In this document: piece by piece, positions 9,001 through 17,342 of the stretch | How positions within the stretch are numbered: the stretch's first letter is position 1 | Layout of the letters: each line of letters starts with the position of its first letter | DNA from: a virus | Direction: 5' to 3' (one strand) | Virus record (IMG/VR): IMGVR_UViG_3300009169_000040 | Span: 1-39,306 of that record | Length of the DNA: 39,306 nt | Made by a program: the position numbers and the translations under genes | The notes under the pieces: generated by a model | Databases searched by the model: none | Seen by the model: only the letters and a program-made list of their open reading frames with translations | Told to the model about the DNA's origin: nothing

Positions 9001-9212
9001 TCGATAAACAGCTCAATGATACGAGCCAAGACCTCGTCTTGTACCGGCCCTGATCCTGAGGCAGGTCGCCCTTGCACGGCCGCTAAGTCTTCACTGCCTT
9101 CCGAAACTTCCTGCCCACCAATTGCTGCGCCCATGGCGCTAGCCGTGTGTAGCCCGAAATACTTTGAAAGGCCGTTGACAGCCCGCTGCATTCTCTGCTC
9201 TCTTGTTGACAT
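6027..9212 (-). CDS. Baseplate hub-like virion structural protein
   Basis: Protein of 1061 residues in the tail module. The central region has a sheet-rich block with SIKDFEVSIVGTTGL, FIRPDLYGRTELVIEYGWSH and the close of a Cys-poor beta domain. Near the C-terminus, IYGVTGITHKITEGEF followed by FTPVDAYGRY is the kind of segment seen at the end of tail hub (T4 gp27 / phage D-like) proteins. The last ~25 residues are Gly/Ala/Arg-rich and probably disordered. No lysozyme or peptidase motif was recognised. It is followed by the polymerase and preceded, 24 bases away, by a gp53/LysM-like protein, matching a baseplate gene cluster. The start has a TTAGG ribosome site close to the ATG. Hub assignment is by pattern and context, not full-length similarity. 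Confidence 0.65.
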   Translation of the reverse strand: MSTREQRMQRAVNGLSKYFGLHTASAMGAAIGGQEVSEGSEDLAAVQGRPASGSGPVQDEVLARIIELFIETSEGALTTQSFVGQIAETMGEATEETKNRVRQLIICYGTNNSNFRQVQGVAGDQPVVTVNQLLRNAEGQGVAINGYQDAEPTKDKPGLSVILSNSKRVSQSNRHVNAVSIFMNGIPSLEISKAVPYLNIEFLFARPPVNTSTNRLQTPSTLKFLRGAEVVPGGSEESTSAYRTLALGSVTTQETSQGRERVNEVYSVAGMEMFTTPQTLVNADEVDQEENRSNPVLDKFRPFMSIKDFEVSIVGTTGLANYKTARLSLILHDRSRLADVADFIRPDLYGRTELVIEYGWSHPDGERAARDNPYGDLINGMRCKEKYGVRNSSYTFDDAGQVAITLELSMRGGVDTSTEIISSNEESVGNAILEIERLQSTVTELRQRLFSTQGTRTREVRGIQFLNAAQDAMAHAVLSSDLRGEIRNLQAALTETDNPDTRALRTALDELFGTEAELESGVTTGTPRRTSSTRAAGQVGALRRSVLDSISEKVGRMNGAGTDPFLIQNYPDLTSNGAGRSRQVQEQTAGAAGRERTAYQTNFQTSVAVGQKVSLATLLLHFVGEPLANTRKFDDIQLIFYPFNASAGFAANLNVGNFEVDLAFFAQEFARIRLANIGRSANMNLREFMNFLGQIVIDDPAARSYGLWDEQGAFYREVYDAAGMTRSTESIDEAPGLQQRTERRLRGVTPDGSFRMPQIEFYLECLPEKLAMTDGADDSGSSAKSILRLHVYDRHSSAYETLGALLASSRDGQLEAVGRIPGGQSGNTAVSANTAADHSAFVEAAERYGLVERINPDKAGSTPGADPPPVMYRITGGPRKLKEFLYNTCPYIIYGAGGSLVKVANVSSMQNPELSTVNMLRSFRRSELQPNGELPGGLPMRVIPTELTMQTMGCPLIVYTQQFFIDFQTGTSVDNIYGVTGITHKITEGEFSTDIRFTPVDAYGRYESFYSRIQMAQEVLEDISRRQAEAQEAVVPGSAGGGPATGAGAGARRNGGGDRST

Positions 9213-9236
9213 TTACCTAACTGTCCCTTTTGTGGT

Positions 9237-9533
9237 TTAGCCAGTGTACTTCGCTACATCATCAATGGTCGGAATTCTGAGTAAAGTTCCAGGCGGGACC
9301 TGGAGCCCCCAGCCAACATCACTGGCGGCCGAAATAACCCACCACAGCTTTCCATCGCCATAAAACTCACCAGCTAGAATGTCAAGTCGCTCACTCTCTT
9401 GAGTTACCAGTTCGCTAAATCGAATATTTCCGTTCTGTATATTCTCCCTTATGGCTGGAATAGCCATGGAGGTACCATACTTCTGACCGAAGATTAGAAT
9501 GGGGGCCCTGGAGTATCTCTTAATGTTTGGCAT
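9237..9533 (-). CDS. Small baseplate protein, LysM / gp53-like
   Basis: Protein of 98 residues with the core ERLDILAGEFYGDGKLWWVI (48-67) followed by AAS and a Pro-rich end. This matches the LysM-like segment of small baseplate wedge or tail proteins, comparable to the T4 gp53 pattern RPEELANAIYGNPQLYWVL. Such proteins link the baseplate hub to the wedges or bind the tail tube. It lies 5 bases downstream of the large structural gene (9539-12820) and 24 bases upstream of the hub-like gene, which fits a baseplate role. Both names describe the same small fold, so the wedge label is a guess. Confidence 0.7.
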   Translation of the reverse strand: MPNIKRYSRAPILIFGQKYGTSMAIPAIRENIQNGNIRFSELVTQESERLDILAGEFYGDGKLWWVISAASDVGWGLQVPPGTLLRIPTIDDVAKYTG

Positions 9534-9538
9534 AGTGC

Positions 9539-12500
9539 TTATACGTTCCTACCGCCCGCTCCTCTTCCCCTCTGAATCTGAGGAAGACGCATGGCGTCTT
9601 GTGCCTCTGCAAATGACGACTCATCTCCGGCCTGATTGACTCCGTCACTATCGACTGTCGTACTTGTTGCAGTAGATGGACTACCAATATTGTAAACAGG
9701 AGCAGTGCTAAATCCAGAACTGTCAAGGCCGGGATTGATGTCATGGATAGGCGCAAAGTCAATGTTGATCTTGCACATCATAGGCGCACGCCCGTTCAGT
9801 TTTTCAACCTGCCACGGTGACTCATTCCAGTCAAGCTTGATTGACTTTATGAATCCAGCCAAGCCCTTTCCTTTGGTTGACTCAAAGGCTTTGAATATTG
9901 GGTTGGCACCCTCACCCTCATGCTTGAAGAATTCCCGAACCAACTCGGCCGTGTTTCCATTGCTATCAGTACTTGAGGCTGGCGCTTCTCCAGAGTTTCC
10001 TTCGGCCAGAATGTCAGGTTCAAATGGACGATATGCGCTGACATTGGTAGGGCTTTCGGTGCCCGGTGGAGTACCGTTAGTAGGAATTCTGATTTGATAC
10101 TGGGTTGAGTCGGAGGAGTTGTCAATTTTGACCGTGTACACCACCGTCCCGTCCGGATATTCTTGCGTGCTCATAACCCGCATGAGGTATGAGTTAGTAG
10201 CAAGAGGTGCTGGCTCTGCTGCCCTTCTGGCGGAAGCGGTTGCGCCTGCCCCTCTACGAGCACTACCGGCTGGTGAGGCAGTTGGAGCTGGTGTAGTCTG
10301 CTGTTGAGTTGGTAGCTGCTGCAACACGAAAGAGTGTGCTGGTGCTTCGGTACCTACCAGCAATCTTGCCGAAGAGCGTCCACGCACACCAGCCCTTCCA
10401 TGTTGGATGTAGCTGACGTAAAATCTTTCGTTCTGCTTAAAAACGCCCCTCAGCATTCTCTGACGAGCGGCAAGAATGCGCTGCTGCCTGTTTCGAGTTT
10501 GCTCTCTGGTTTGCTGCACTGTCTCTTGATTTAGAGAAAAGGTCTGTGTTCCCTGGCCAAGTCCAAAAAGTCTCGCAAGGTTGAACTTTGAGTAGTTGCT
10601 TCTTAGTACGTCGCCAAGTCTTAGGCGAATAAGTGGTGATGCGCTGGGAAGTTGTGAGAAGGGCTGAACGAACTTCTCTCCCTCGAAGTCAATAACACGT
10701 CCTGTCGTGTACTGCGGATAGACAAGCGTAATCAGCTTGTTAATCTTCCACCACATCGTGTCAAAATCTTCGTCGCTTGTTGCGACCACACTGAAGCCAA
10801 GAGAAATTGTCCTGTCGGTGTTCTTGTAGGTGTACACCTTACCGATTCTTCCATAGCCAGTTGACTCACCATATTCGGCATTGAAAGTATCGGACATATC
10901 TTCAAGAAATGCGTGAAAGGATACTATCTCATTTGTTCTTAAGTCGTGGAAGTAGAATGGAACGTAGCTTGCATCTAGCTCTTTTTCGAGGCTAGCAACA
11001 ACCGTCGGGGAAATTCTGTTGCCTTCTAGCTGCTGTGCGGCATTCGTCTTCATTCCTAGGCCACTTAGCTTTGCTCCTATAGCGCCATCACTACCACCCA
11101 GGTCTCTCTCTGCCAAATCTATAGAGTCTGGAAGGATAAATGCTGATGGCGTACTTCTGGTCTGAAATGCTAGACCGCCCGTCGAGAGCTTGTTCCTGGC
11201 AGGTAGAGCAGCCAGATTCGGTCGGGAAATGGTTGACATTTGGTCGCTAGTTTCAATGCGATCAGAAATTAGCTCTATGTGGGTAACCGAAAGATTGGCA
11301 AGAGAGCCCTGATCAACACCAAGCTCACGCATAGAAATCGAGATGTCTCCCATTGTAGCCATAACGTTCATGAAACCAACGATTCGTGACTGAGACATTT
11401 TTCTAACGGCGTTTAGTAAGTTTGACGCTACGTCGTTAGACAGCCCAGGCTGCTGGATCTCAAGTCCAGAATTTGTGGTAAATGGACCAGTATTCCCTTG
11501 TGGCATTCCTGGTATTTGTGACAGGGCCGAAAAGGCAACTTGCCCAATCTCATAGGCTATCATCTTTGTAAGGCTGCGAAGGATGGTGTTGTAGTATCCA
11601 GGCGAGTCATTAAACTTTGATAGGCCATCGAATACCATGCCACCAATATCACCAGGACCAGTTCCACCACCAAAAAACAGCCTAAGTCCCTCTCTGACAG
11701 AGACGGTATAGTCGTTTCTGGTATCCATAACGGCAGAATTGACGGTGTTAAACAGACTGCCAGCCAAAGGACTCTGAAGGCCATTTCTTGGATCAAATGC
11801 TCTTGAAAGGGCCTCAAAGATTCCGGTTATGGTGGCGACCAAGACAATTGCTGCGGCAACTGAAGTTCTAGAGTCCACGGAGTCAAACGGAACAAGAGGA
11901 CTGTTGTAGGAGCCGTGACTCAGAAGTTCGTCACCGCTTAGTACAGAATTAACGGGCTTGGAAAAATCCGGCTGTACCTCGCTCATTATTCTTCCGGCTC
12001 CCATAGAGCCAACCGGTATCTTGAGACCCAGCCTTGCCAGACCTGGCACAAGAGCAAGCCCCTTGGCCGCTAGGACCTCTCCAAAATCCTCAGTATTAAG
12101 GTTGCTAGGAACAAACAGTTCACCAGAGGACTTAAGGAGCAGTTGTAGGCCAAGATTTTTGAGAGAGGACAACTCAATCTCAGACGTGTTCTTCGAGTCT
12201 GGGTATGTTCTTGGTGCGTGAACCCCAAACTCAGGCTGCACAACAATAGACCCGATTCTGGTCTCATTTTCTTTTTGACCAGCCGTCAGATATTTGCTAG
12301 TGCTCGAGAATCTGTTGTTTTCATTAGCAATTTTATCGACGCTTTTAGCAAGTTTGCTGTCGGGGCCATTTTCATTCACATCAGACAGCACCTGTGTCAT
12401 ATAGTCAAAATCAGCGTCCGTTGCAGGAGCAGCATTTCCCTTTATGACATTGAAGTTGTGCAGTCTGCTGTTGGAAGAGTTTTCAAAGACCGCCAAAGCA

Positions 12501-12820
12501 GCCGAGGATTTCTCGCCCCTGAATTCGTCAGCAAATACATTATCCCCGCCGGGTCCACCATCCTCTATTGAGGATGGCTTCCCATTATTCTGAAGAGAAC
12601 GCATACTACTGCCTATCGAAAGACTGTAACGATTTTTGGCATCCTCTGCAACGCCGACGGCCTGGGCATTTGCCACAGCCATTGTCTCTTCCGTGTAGTC
12701 TTCTCTTCCAATGGCGAATGTGTTGTCCGAATCTGAGGCGGTTATGACGATGCTAACCGTTGACCTGTTCTGTGAGGCCAGCGTCAACCTAACACGAGCT
12801 GGAAGATCCTGAGAAGACAT
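9539..12820 (-). CDS. Large tail/baseplate structural protein
   Basis: Protein of 1093 residues. The N-terminal ~300 residues are polar and Ser/Asn-rich. In the middle a folded block holds VPFYFHDLRTNEIVSFHAF, then ESTGYGRIGKVYTYKNTDR and DFDTMWWKINKLITLVYPQY, a type of segment found in large virion proteins of T4-like marine and giant phages beside the hub genes. After it come a Gln/Arg-rich helix (TREQTRNRQQRIL), a low-complexity Ala/Thr/Pro linker, and a C-terminal sheet region. There is no enzyme motif. It lies between the tape measure and the small gp53-like gene, so a baseplate or tail-tip role is likely. The start follows the 54-residue gene by 6 bases and has no clear ribosome site, suggesting coupling. 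The precise function is unknown. Confidence 0.65.
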   Translation of the reverse strand: MSSQDLPARVRLTLASQNRSTVSIVITASDSDNTFAIGREDYTEETMAVANAQAVGVAEDAKNRYSLSIGSSMRSLQNNGKPSSIEDGGPGGDNVFADEFRGEKSSAALAVFENSSNSRLHNFNVIKGNAAPATDADFDYMTQVLSDVNENGPDSKLAKSVDKIANENNRFSSTSKYLTAGQKENETRIGSIVVQPEFGVHAPRTYPDSKNTSEIELSSLKNLGLQLLLKSSGELFVPSNLNTEDFGEVLAAKGLALVPGLARLGLKIPVGSMGAGRIMSEVQPDFSKPVNSVLSGDELLSHGSYNSPLVPFDSVDSRTSVAAAIVLVATITGIFEALSRAFDPRNGLQSPLAGSLFNTVNSAVMDTRNDYTVSVREGLRLFFGGGTGPGDIGGMVFDGLSKFNDSPGYYNTILRSLTKMIAYEIGQVAFSALSQIPGMPQGNTGPFTTNSGLEIQQPGLSNDVASNLLNAVRKMSQSRIVGFMNVMATMGDISISMRELGVDQGSLANLSVTHIELISDRIETSDQMSTISRPNLAALPARNKLSTGGLAFQTRSTPSAFILPDSIDLAERDLGGSDGAIGAKLSGLGMKTNAAQQLEGNRISPTVVASLEKELDASYVPFYFHDLRTNEIVSFHAFLEDMSDTFNAEYGESTGYGRIGKVYTYKNTDRTISLGFSVVATSDEDFDTMWWKINKLITLVYPQYTTGRVIDFEGEKFVQPFSQLPSASPLIRLRLGDVLRSNYSKFNLARLFGLGQGTQTFSLNQETVQQTREQTRNRQQRILAARQRMLRGVFKQNERFYVSYIQHGRAGVRGRSSARLLVGTEAPAHSFVLQQLPTQQQTTPAPTASPAGSARRGAGATASARRAAEPAPLATNSYLMRVMSTQEYPDGTVVYTVKIDNSSDSTQYQIRIPTNGTPPGTESPTNVSAYRPFEPDILAEGNSGEAPASSTDSNGNTAELVREFFKHEGEGANPIFKAFESTKGKGLAGFIKSIKLDWNESPWQVEKLNGRAPMMCKINIDFAPIHDINPGLDSSGFSTAPVYNIGSPSTATSTTVDSDGVNQAGDESSFAEAQDAMRLPQIQRGRGAGGRNV

Positions 12821-12826
12821 ATACCG

Positions 12827-12991
12827 TTAAGTAATGTCCTTGAGCTTTTCCACGGGTAGTATAATGGCGGTCTCAACGTCCTCTACCAATTTTCTAAGGC
12901 TGGACATCAGGATAGGCTTTTCATCATCTGGAATTTGATCAAAGAGCTTTCGGTATTCTTCATTCTTCAGTAGTTCATCAAATAACGACAT
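12827..12991 (-). CDS. Small hypothetical protein between tape measure and baseplate genes
   Basis: Open frame of 54 residues filling almost all of the gap between the tape measure gene (ends 13013) and the large structural gene (starts 12820). The ATG at 12991 is preceded by AGGAG at about 9 bases, a strong ribosome site. The protein begins MSLFDELLKNEEYRKLF and is helical and acidic, ending VEKLKDIT. Small acidic helical proteins in this position can be tail assembly factors, but nothing specific is recognisable. Its fit to the gap and its ribosome site argue that it is real. Confidence 0.65.
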   Translation of the reverse strand: MSLFDELLKNEEYRKLFDQIPDDEKPILMSSLRKLVEDVETAIILPVEKLKDIT

Positions 12992-13012
12992 GAGTCATGC
13001 TCCTAAAGACTA

Positions 13013-16000
13013 TCACGTATCCTCTATCCCAGGACGGACCACGAATCTGGATGGGCCAGGCCTGCTTATAAGTGCCTGCTCAAACTCATCTGCATCAAGA
13101 ACGACGTTAACGTTTAGTTGGATTGTGAAGTTGCGGTTCTTAATCTCAAGTCTCTGTGTGCCACCAACTCCTAGGTGGTTAGCAAGCTGCTTTAGCTGCA
13201 CGTTAATTCTCTGTGGGTTGTTGCCAATACCCTCCAGGTCGGTGGTTACCGTATTCACAGCAGCCACAAGGTCACGAACGTTTCCAGCAATGTTCTTTGT
13301 GTAACGGTCTGTGACGTTCTTAATGTCGCTCTCCATCCTTCTTACCCTGGCAGGACTTGGCACCCTCAAAGAATTGAGCTCCTCAAGTGCCGATCGTCTA
13401 CTAAGAGCGTCTGGCGTTGATGCAGCCCCGGCTGCGCCGCCCCTAGGAGTTCCTGCGGCACTACCGGGTGCTGTCGCAGCAGCACCAACTGCTGACTGCC
13501 CGGCAGCTTTCTGGGCTGTGGCCTGCTGAGCAGTCTTAGTGAGGGTAGCACTTGTCTTGAGAGACGTGGTCTCAACAGCTTTTGAGGCTTCCTTGGCGCT
13601 GTCAGCTATGGCGGCTGTAGTTGCTTGTGTTGTCCCGGCTACAACACGCTGACTCTCAGCGCCGAGAGTGGTTATGCCTTCAAGCAGTCGTGCCGCATCG
13701 CCCAGGGGCCCGGACATTATCGCACTTTGTCCGACAGTTCCTCCAATGGTTGGAAGCAGAGCAAGAAATTCTCTTACAAGGCTTAGGACGGGCTCCATGA
13801 ATTCGGCAATGCCGGTCCAGGTATCCTCGACGCCCGCCGCAAATATATCCCACTGTCCACCAAGATGCGTCAAGAACTGATCGGTCATTTCTCTGATTAT
13901 CTGCCATGTCTCCGTGAAGTCAGCAATGACTGGGTCCAGTCGCCTCTGCTTCCACTCGGCAATACCATCCATGGCACGCCCAGCTAGGACACGAAGACCT
14001 TCAAAGAAGTTCATCATTGTCTGCAAGCCTGCATATAGATTTGGGAAATGAGTCTGCATGAAGCTGGCGAATACGTTTCCGATAGAGGTCCCAATTCTAC
14101 CAAAGAATCTTGTTAGGGCGCTATCCAGGTTGCCAGAAGAGGTGAACAGATTAGACACGCTCGTGATTAGCCACTCCACACTAGACTTTATGGCGCTACC
14201 AATCCACTCAATAGCCTCCACAAACAAAGCAGGCAGGTTTGAGAGGAAATTGTAGAGACCCTCCAGAATTACCGGAAGATATTCCTCAATGGTACTTGCC
14301 AGCATAGGCCCAAACTCATCCAGAGCCTCAGAGGCATAGTCCATTAGGTCGTCGCCCCACTCAAGGAAAGCTAGGCCAACTGCGGCCAGGGCAGCCACAA
14401 TGATCGCTGGCCATCCACCGATCGCCGTAAATACTAGGCCCCCAACATACTCAAGACCAGCAAGCAGAAATGGAGCAATTGCCGTCCACAACATTGAGAG
14501 CGCCGAGGTGAACGCACCCCAAAGTGCACTTAGAATAGCGGTCGGACCAATCGCAACCAACATTCCTCCAATTAGAATTTGCGCCAGCAAGCCCCAATCA
14601 ACCTCGTGGAATATATCCATCAGCACGTTGCCTATGGCCAAAATGGTCCTCATTGAGAAAGAGAGACTGTCTCTAAGCATGGAAACCATGGTTGTGGCAA
14701 CCTGATTCCAATCAATGCCAGCCGTGGCATCAGTGAACCAAGTCAACAAGGATTCTTTGATTGAATTAAGACTCTCTCTCCATGGGAATTCCAATATTGC
14801 GTCACGCATTCTTCGCAACATTTTCAAGGCACCCATGGCAAGACCATTTTCTGTGGTCCCCTCGGTGAATATGTTTGTTACTCGCTGTCGGATTTCTACT
14901 ATGGCTATTTCGATAGCAGCCTTGGCAACATTGAATATTGTCTTAAAGAATAGCCCAAATCCACCAATGACTTTTCTACCAGCAGGTTCCCTGGCAGAGA
15001 AGTTATCAAAAAATATGCCCTTGAGACGCTTGTATAGGGCTTCTAGGCCAGCTCGTGGATCGGTGCTCACAGCTTTGAAGAAATCCCTAAAGGCATCCAC
15101 CACCCCGCCTGTCATCTTGCGCCATCTAGTTGGATTGAAATAGTCTCGGAGCCCCTCAAACACATCAGACACCCCAGGGAAAGTCTTGACGAATACCTGG
15201 CCGAGCTCTCGTCCCGCTTGAAAGGTTGCCCGTAAGGATTCCCGCAGGGCTCGCATCATCCCTCGGAATTCTTTTGTTAACGTAATACCTCGCAAGAATC
15301 CCTTAAAGAAGCGTTCAAAGAACCCTCCTGTTACTGCTTCACCAGATTTAACCAGTCGCTCAATGGAGCCGGAGAGTTTCTCCATGGCCTCAGCCTGTGT
15401 TAGCTGTTTCTTCTGCGTCAGGTCAGCCTGCTTTTGCACATCAGCATAGTTTACGCCTTGGCTCTCAAGGGAGAAGCCAAGCTTGACAGCTTCCTCTGAA
15501 AGACCCGTCTGTGCTGCCAAAAGACTCATCTCCTGACGAGTCATCTGTTCGACAGACCGCCCGGTCTGGAAGAAGGCCTTTCTCAGGGTTTCAAATCTGG
15601 CCGCAGGATCTTGTTCCTGCACAAGTTGCAAGGCGTCAACGTTCATTCCGAAGGCCTGCGATAGTTGTGCTGCTGCGTCGGCGGCTGCCTCAAAATTGTC
15701 AAAGCGGTCTATGGTACCCTGGAGGTCCTGAAACTCAAGGCCTAGTCTATTGGCAAAAACTGCTACCTGGGTAAGCTGCTTAATGGAAAGAGAGCCGAAG
15801 TTTTTAACGTCGTTGGCCATGTCTCCAACGGCCCTGGATACTTGTGTGCCGTTTATGCCAAAGGCCTCACCCATACCAAAGGCCATTCCAGTAATTTCCC
15901 TACCCAGTTCAGTAAAGTCCCTACCAGTTATCAGGGCCATTCGGCCTATGCCCTTCAGCCCATCTTCTGTTAACCCAAGACCCTTTACGTAGGCACCAAA

Positions 16001-16759
16001 GGCTTCACCGTTGGCTACCAGGGAATGACTAAGGTTGTTGAATAGCGGGCCTAACTGCTTGGCATACTCAGCAATTGCCTTTATTCTCTCAGCTAGGTTA
16101 CCAAAGACACGATAGACCCTAAGCCCAGTTTCAGCTAGCTGTCCTTGCATTCCCTTGGAAATATCTAGAATTGCCTTTGAGGCACCAGTTCTTAGGTCAC
16201 CAAACTCTTTTCTGACATCCTCGAGCGCCTGCCGCAGCTCCCCAGAACCTGTGCCGACGTTGTTTATCAGGGTTGACAACATTTTGAAGGGAGCCGTTAT
16301 AATTGCTATGGCTACATTGCCTATGGCAGAACCAACACTCATCATAATATTCGCAAGGCCGCTAGCAGCACTGACAGCTATTTGCATCCCACTGTGAAGA
16401 GTTTCCATTATGGCAACAGGCCCTGCAAGGGCCATAAGTCCCTTACCAAGTTTCTTGAGCCTACTGCCCATGTCTCCCATGGCAGACGAGCCCTGTTCAA
16501 CTGCCTCTGTCATGCCAGCCAGCATTTGCTGACCAGAACCAGCAGCGTTCTCAACGTTTTCCGAGGCACCTTCCATTGCCCCGCCTAGCTCATTCCACCC
16601 GCTTGTAAGTTCCTGAGGGTTAAGCTGCTGAAACATCTCAACCATCTGCTTCATCATGGCCATTTGGCCACGCATGATTTTCGCCTGAGTCAGATACAGC
16701 TCATTCTGCTTCTGCAACAGCTTGTTAAGTTCGGCAGTTGTATCTATATTTGAAGCCAT
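13013..16759 (-). CDS. Tail tape measure protein
   Basis: Sets tail length and fills the tube lumen before being ejected during infection. At 1248 residues it is among the largest proteins here. The first ~60 residues are Gln/Met-rich and coiled-coil-like; residues ~105-170 are an Ala/Gly/Ile-rich hydrophobic region with possible membrane-spanning segments; a long helical middle has several Phe/Arg-rich repeats; a second hydrophobic block lies at about 720-800 (GGMLVAIGPTAILSALWGAF and onward); and the C-terminal part has an Ala/Thr/Ser-rich linker and a short sheet end. This composition and the position downstream of the tube and chaperone genes are typical. Taking about 0.15 nm per residue, the family rule predicts a tail near 190 nm. 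No lytic peptidase motif was recognised. Confidence 0.88.
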   Translation of the reverse strand: MASNIDTTAELNKLLQKQNELYLTQAKIMRGQMAMMKQMVEMFQQLNPQELTSGWNELGGAMEGASENVENAAGSGQQMLAGMTEAVEQGSSAMGDMGSRLKKLGKGLMALAGPVAIMETLHSGMQIAVSAASGLANIMMSVGSAIGNVAIAIITAPFKMLSTLINNVGTGSGELRQALEDVRKEFGDLRTGASKAILDISKGMQGQLAETGLRVYRVFGNLAERIKAIAEYAKQLGPLFNNLSHSLVANGEAFGAYVKGLGLTEDGLKGIGRMALITGRDFTELGREITGMAFGMGEAFGINGTQVSRAVGDMANDVKNFGSLSIKQLTQVAVFANRLGLEFQDLQGTIDRFDNFEAAADAAAQLSQAFGMNVDALQLVQEQDPAARFETLRKAFFQTGRSVEQMTRQEMSLLAAQTGLSEEAVKLGFSLESQGVNYADVQKQADLTQKKQLTQAEAMEKLSGSIERLVKSGEAVTGGFFERFFKGFLRGITLTKEFRGMMRALRESLRATFQAGRELGQVFVKTFPGVSDVFEGLRDYFNPTRWRKMTGGVVDAFRDFFKAVSTDPRAGLEALYKRLKGIFFDNFSAREPAGRKVIGGFGLFFKTIFNVAKAAIEIAIVEIRQRVTNIFTEGTTENGLAMGALKMLRRMRDAILEFPWRESLNSIKESLLTWFTDATAGIDWNQVATTMVSMLRDSLSFSMRTILAIGNVLMDIFHEVDWGLLAQILIGGMLVAIGPTAILSALWGAFTSALSMLWTAIAPFLLAGLEYVGGLVFTAIGGWPAIIVAALAAVGLAFLEWGDDLMDYASEALDEFGPMLASTIEEYLPVILEGLYNFLSNLPALFVEAIEWIGSAIKSSVEWLITSVSNLFTSSGNLDSALTRFFGRIGTSIGNVFASFMQTHFPNLYAGLQTMMNFFEGLRVLAGRAMDGIAEWKQRRLDPVIADFTETWQIIREMTDQFLTHLGGQWDIFAAGVEDTWTGIAEFMEPVLSLVREFLALLPTIGGTVGQSAIMSGPLGDAARLLEGITTLGAESQRVVAGTTQATTAAIADSAKEASKAVETTSLKTSATLTKTAQQATAQKAAGQSAVGAAATAPGSAAGTPRGGAAGAASTPDALSRRSALEELNSLRVPSPARVRRMESDIKNVTDRYTKNIAGNVRDLVAAVNTVTTDLEGIGNNPQRINVQLKQLANHLGVGGTQRLEIKNRNFTIQLNVNVVLDADEFEQALISRPGPSRFVVRPGIEDT

Positions 16760-16853
16760 AAGCTATTACACCAAATTTGTGAGCTAAACCAGGTAAGAGT
16801 ATCCTACGCTGGATAATTACAGTAGTCGCCAGAAAATAAAGGAACCACACGCA

Positions 16854-17285
16854 ATGAAATCTGACAGTAACCAATCGCCACCTGATTCTGAAAAGGAAGT
16901 CCAGGTAAAACAACTAGAGGAGTCTGCCTCGCCAGGAGCTCCCATAACCGCCAAGGCGTCCTCCAAGGGAAACGTAGTAGAAAATCTTCAAGAAGTATCA
17001 CTCTCCTGGGCTGGTAAGCTTTTCTTTGCGGGCATTGCTTCCTATCTTGCCGGAATGGGACTAGAAAAGATGGCTGGCGGCCCAACTCCCAAGCTTCCGT
17101 TCAAGATTCGTGGAACTCCAGAACAGATAAATGCAGTCATTGAAGCAGTTATGGCGTCGAAGGCCTTTCAGCAGGAAATCAAAAAGCCTGGAGCGACGGT
17201 TGAGTCTGTCATTCAGAAGCTTAACCTTCGCAACATGACCAAGGAAAAATTCAAGCAGATTACCGGTCGCCCCTGGCCGGTCTGA
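16854..17285 (+). CDS. Small phage protein of unknown function, first gene of plus-strand cassette
   Basis: Protein of 143 residues. The N-terminal ~50 residues are polar and probably disordered. LSWAGKLFFAGIASYLAGMG (49-68) is a hydrophobic stretch that could be a membrane or oligomer helix. A conserved-looking C-terminal domain runs from PFKIRGTPEQINAVIEAVMA to the end TGRPWPV. This domain resembles small uncharacterised proteins seen in large T4-like phages, but no function is known to me. The ATG follows an AAGGAA ribosome site. It is divergent from the tape measure gene (94-base gap), and the next plus-strand gene starts 57 bases later. Confidence 0.7.
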   Translation: MKSDSNQSPPDSEKEVQVKQLEESASPGAPITAKASSKGNVVENLQEVSLSWAGKLFFAGIASYLAGMGLEKMAGGPTPKLPFKIRGTPEQINAVIEAVMASKAFQQEIKKPGATVESVIQKLNLRNMTKEKFKQITGRPWPV

Positions 17286-17342
17286 TACTTTCTCCTGCCC
17301 ACCACATTTCTTCGTCTACTTTCACCAAAGAACCATAAAACA

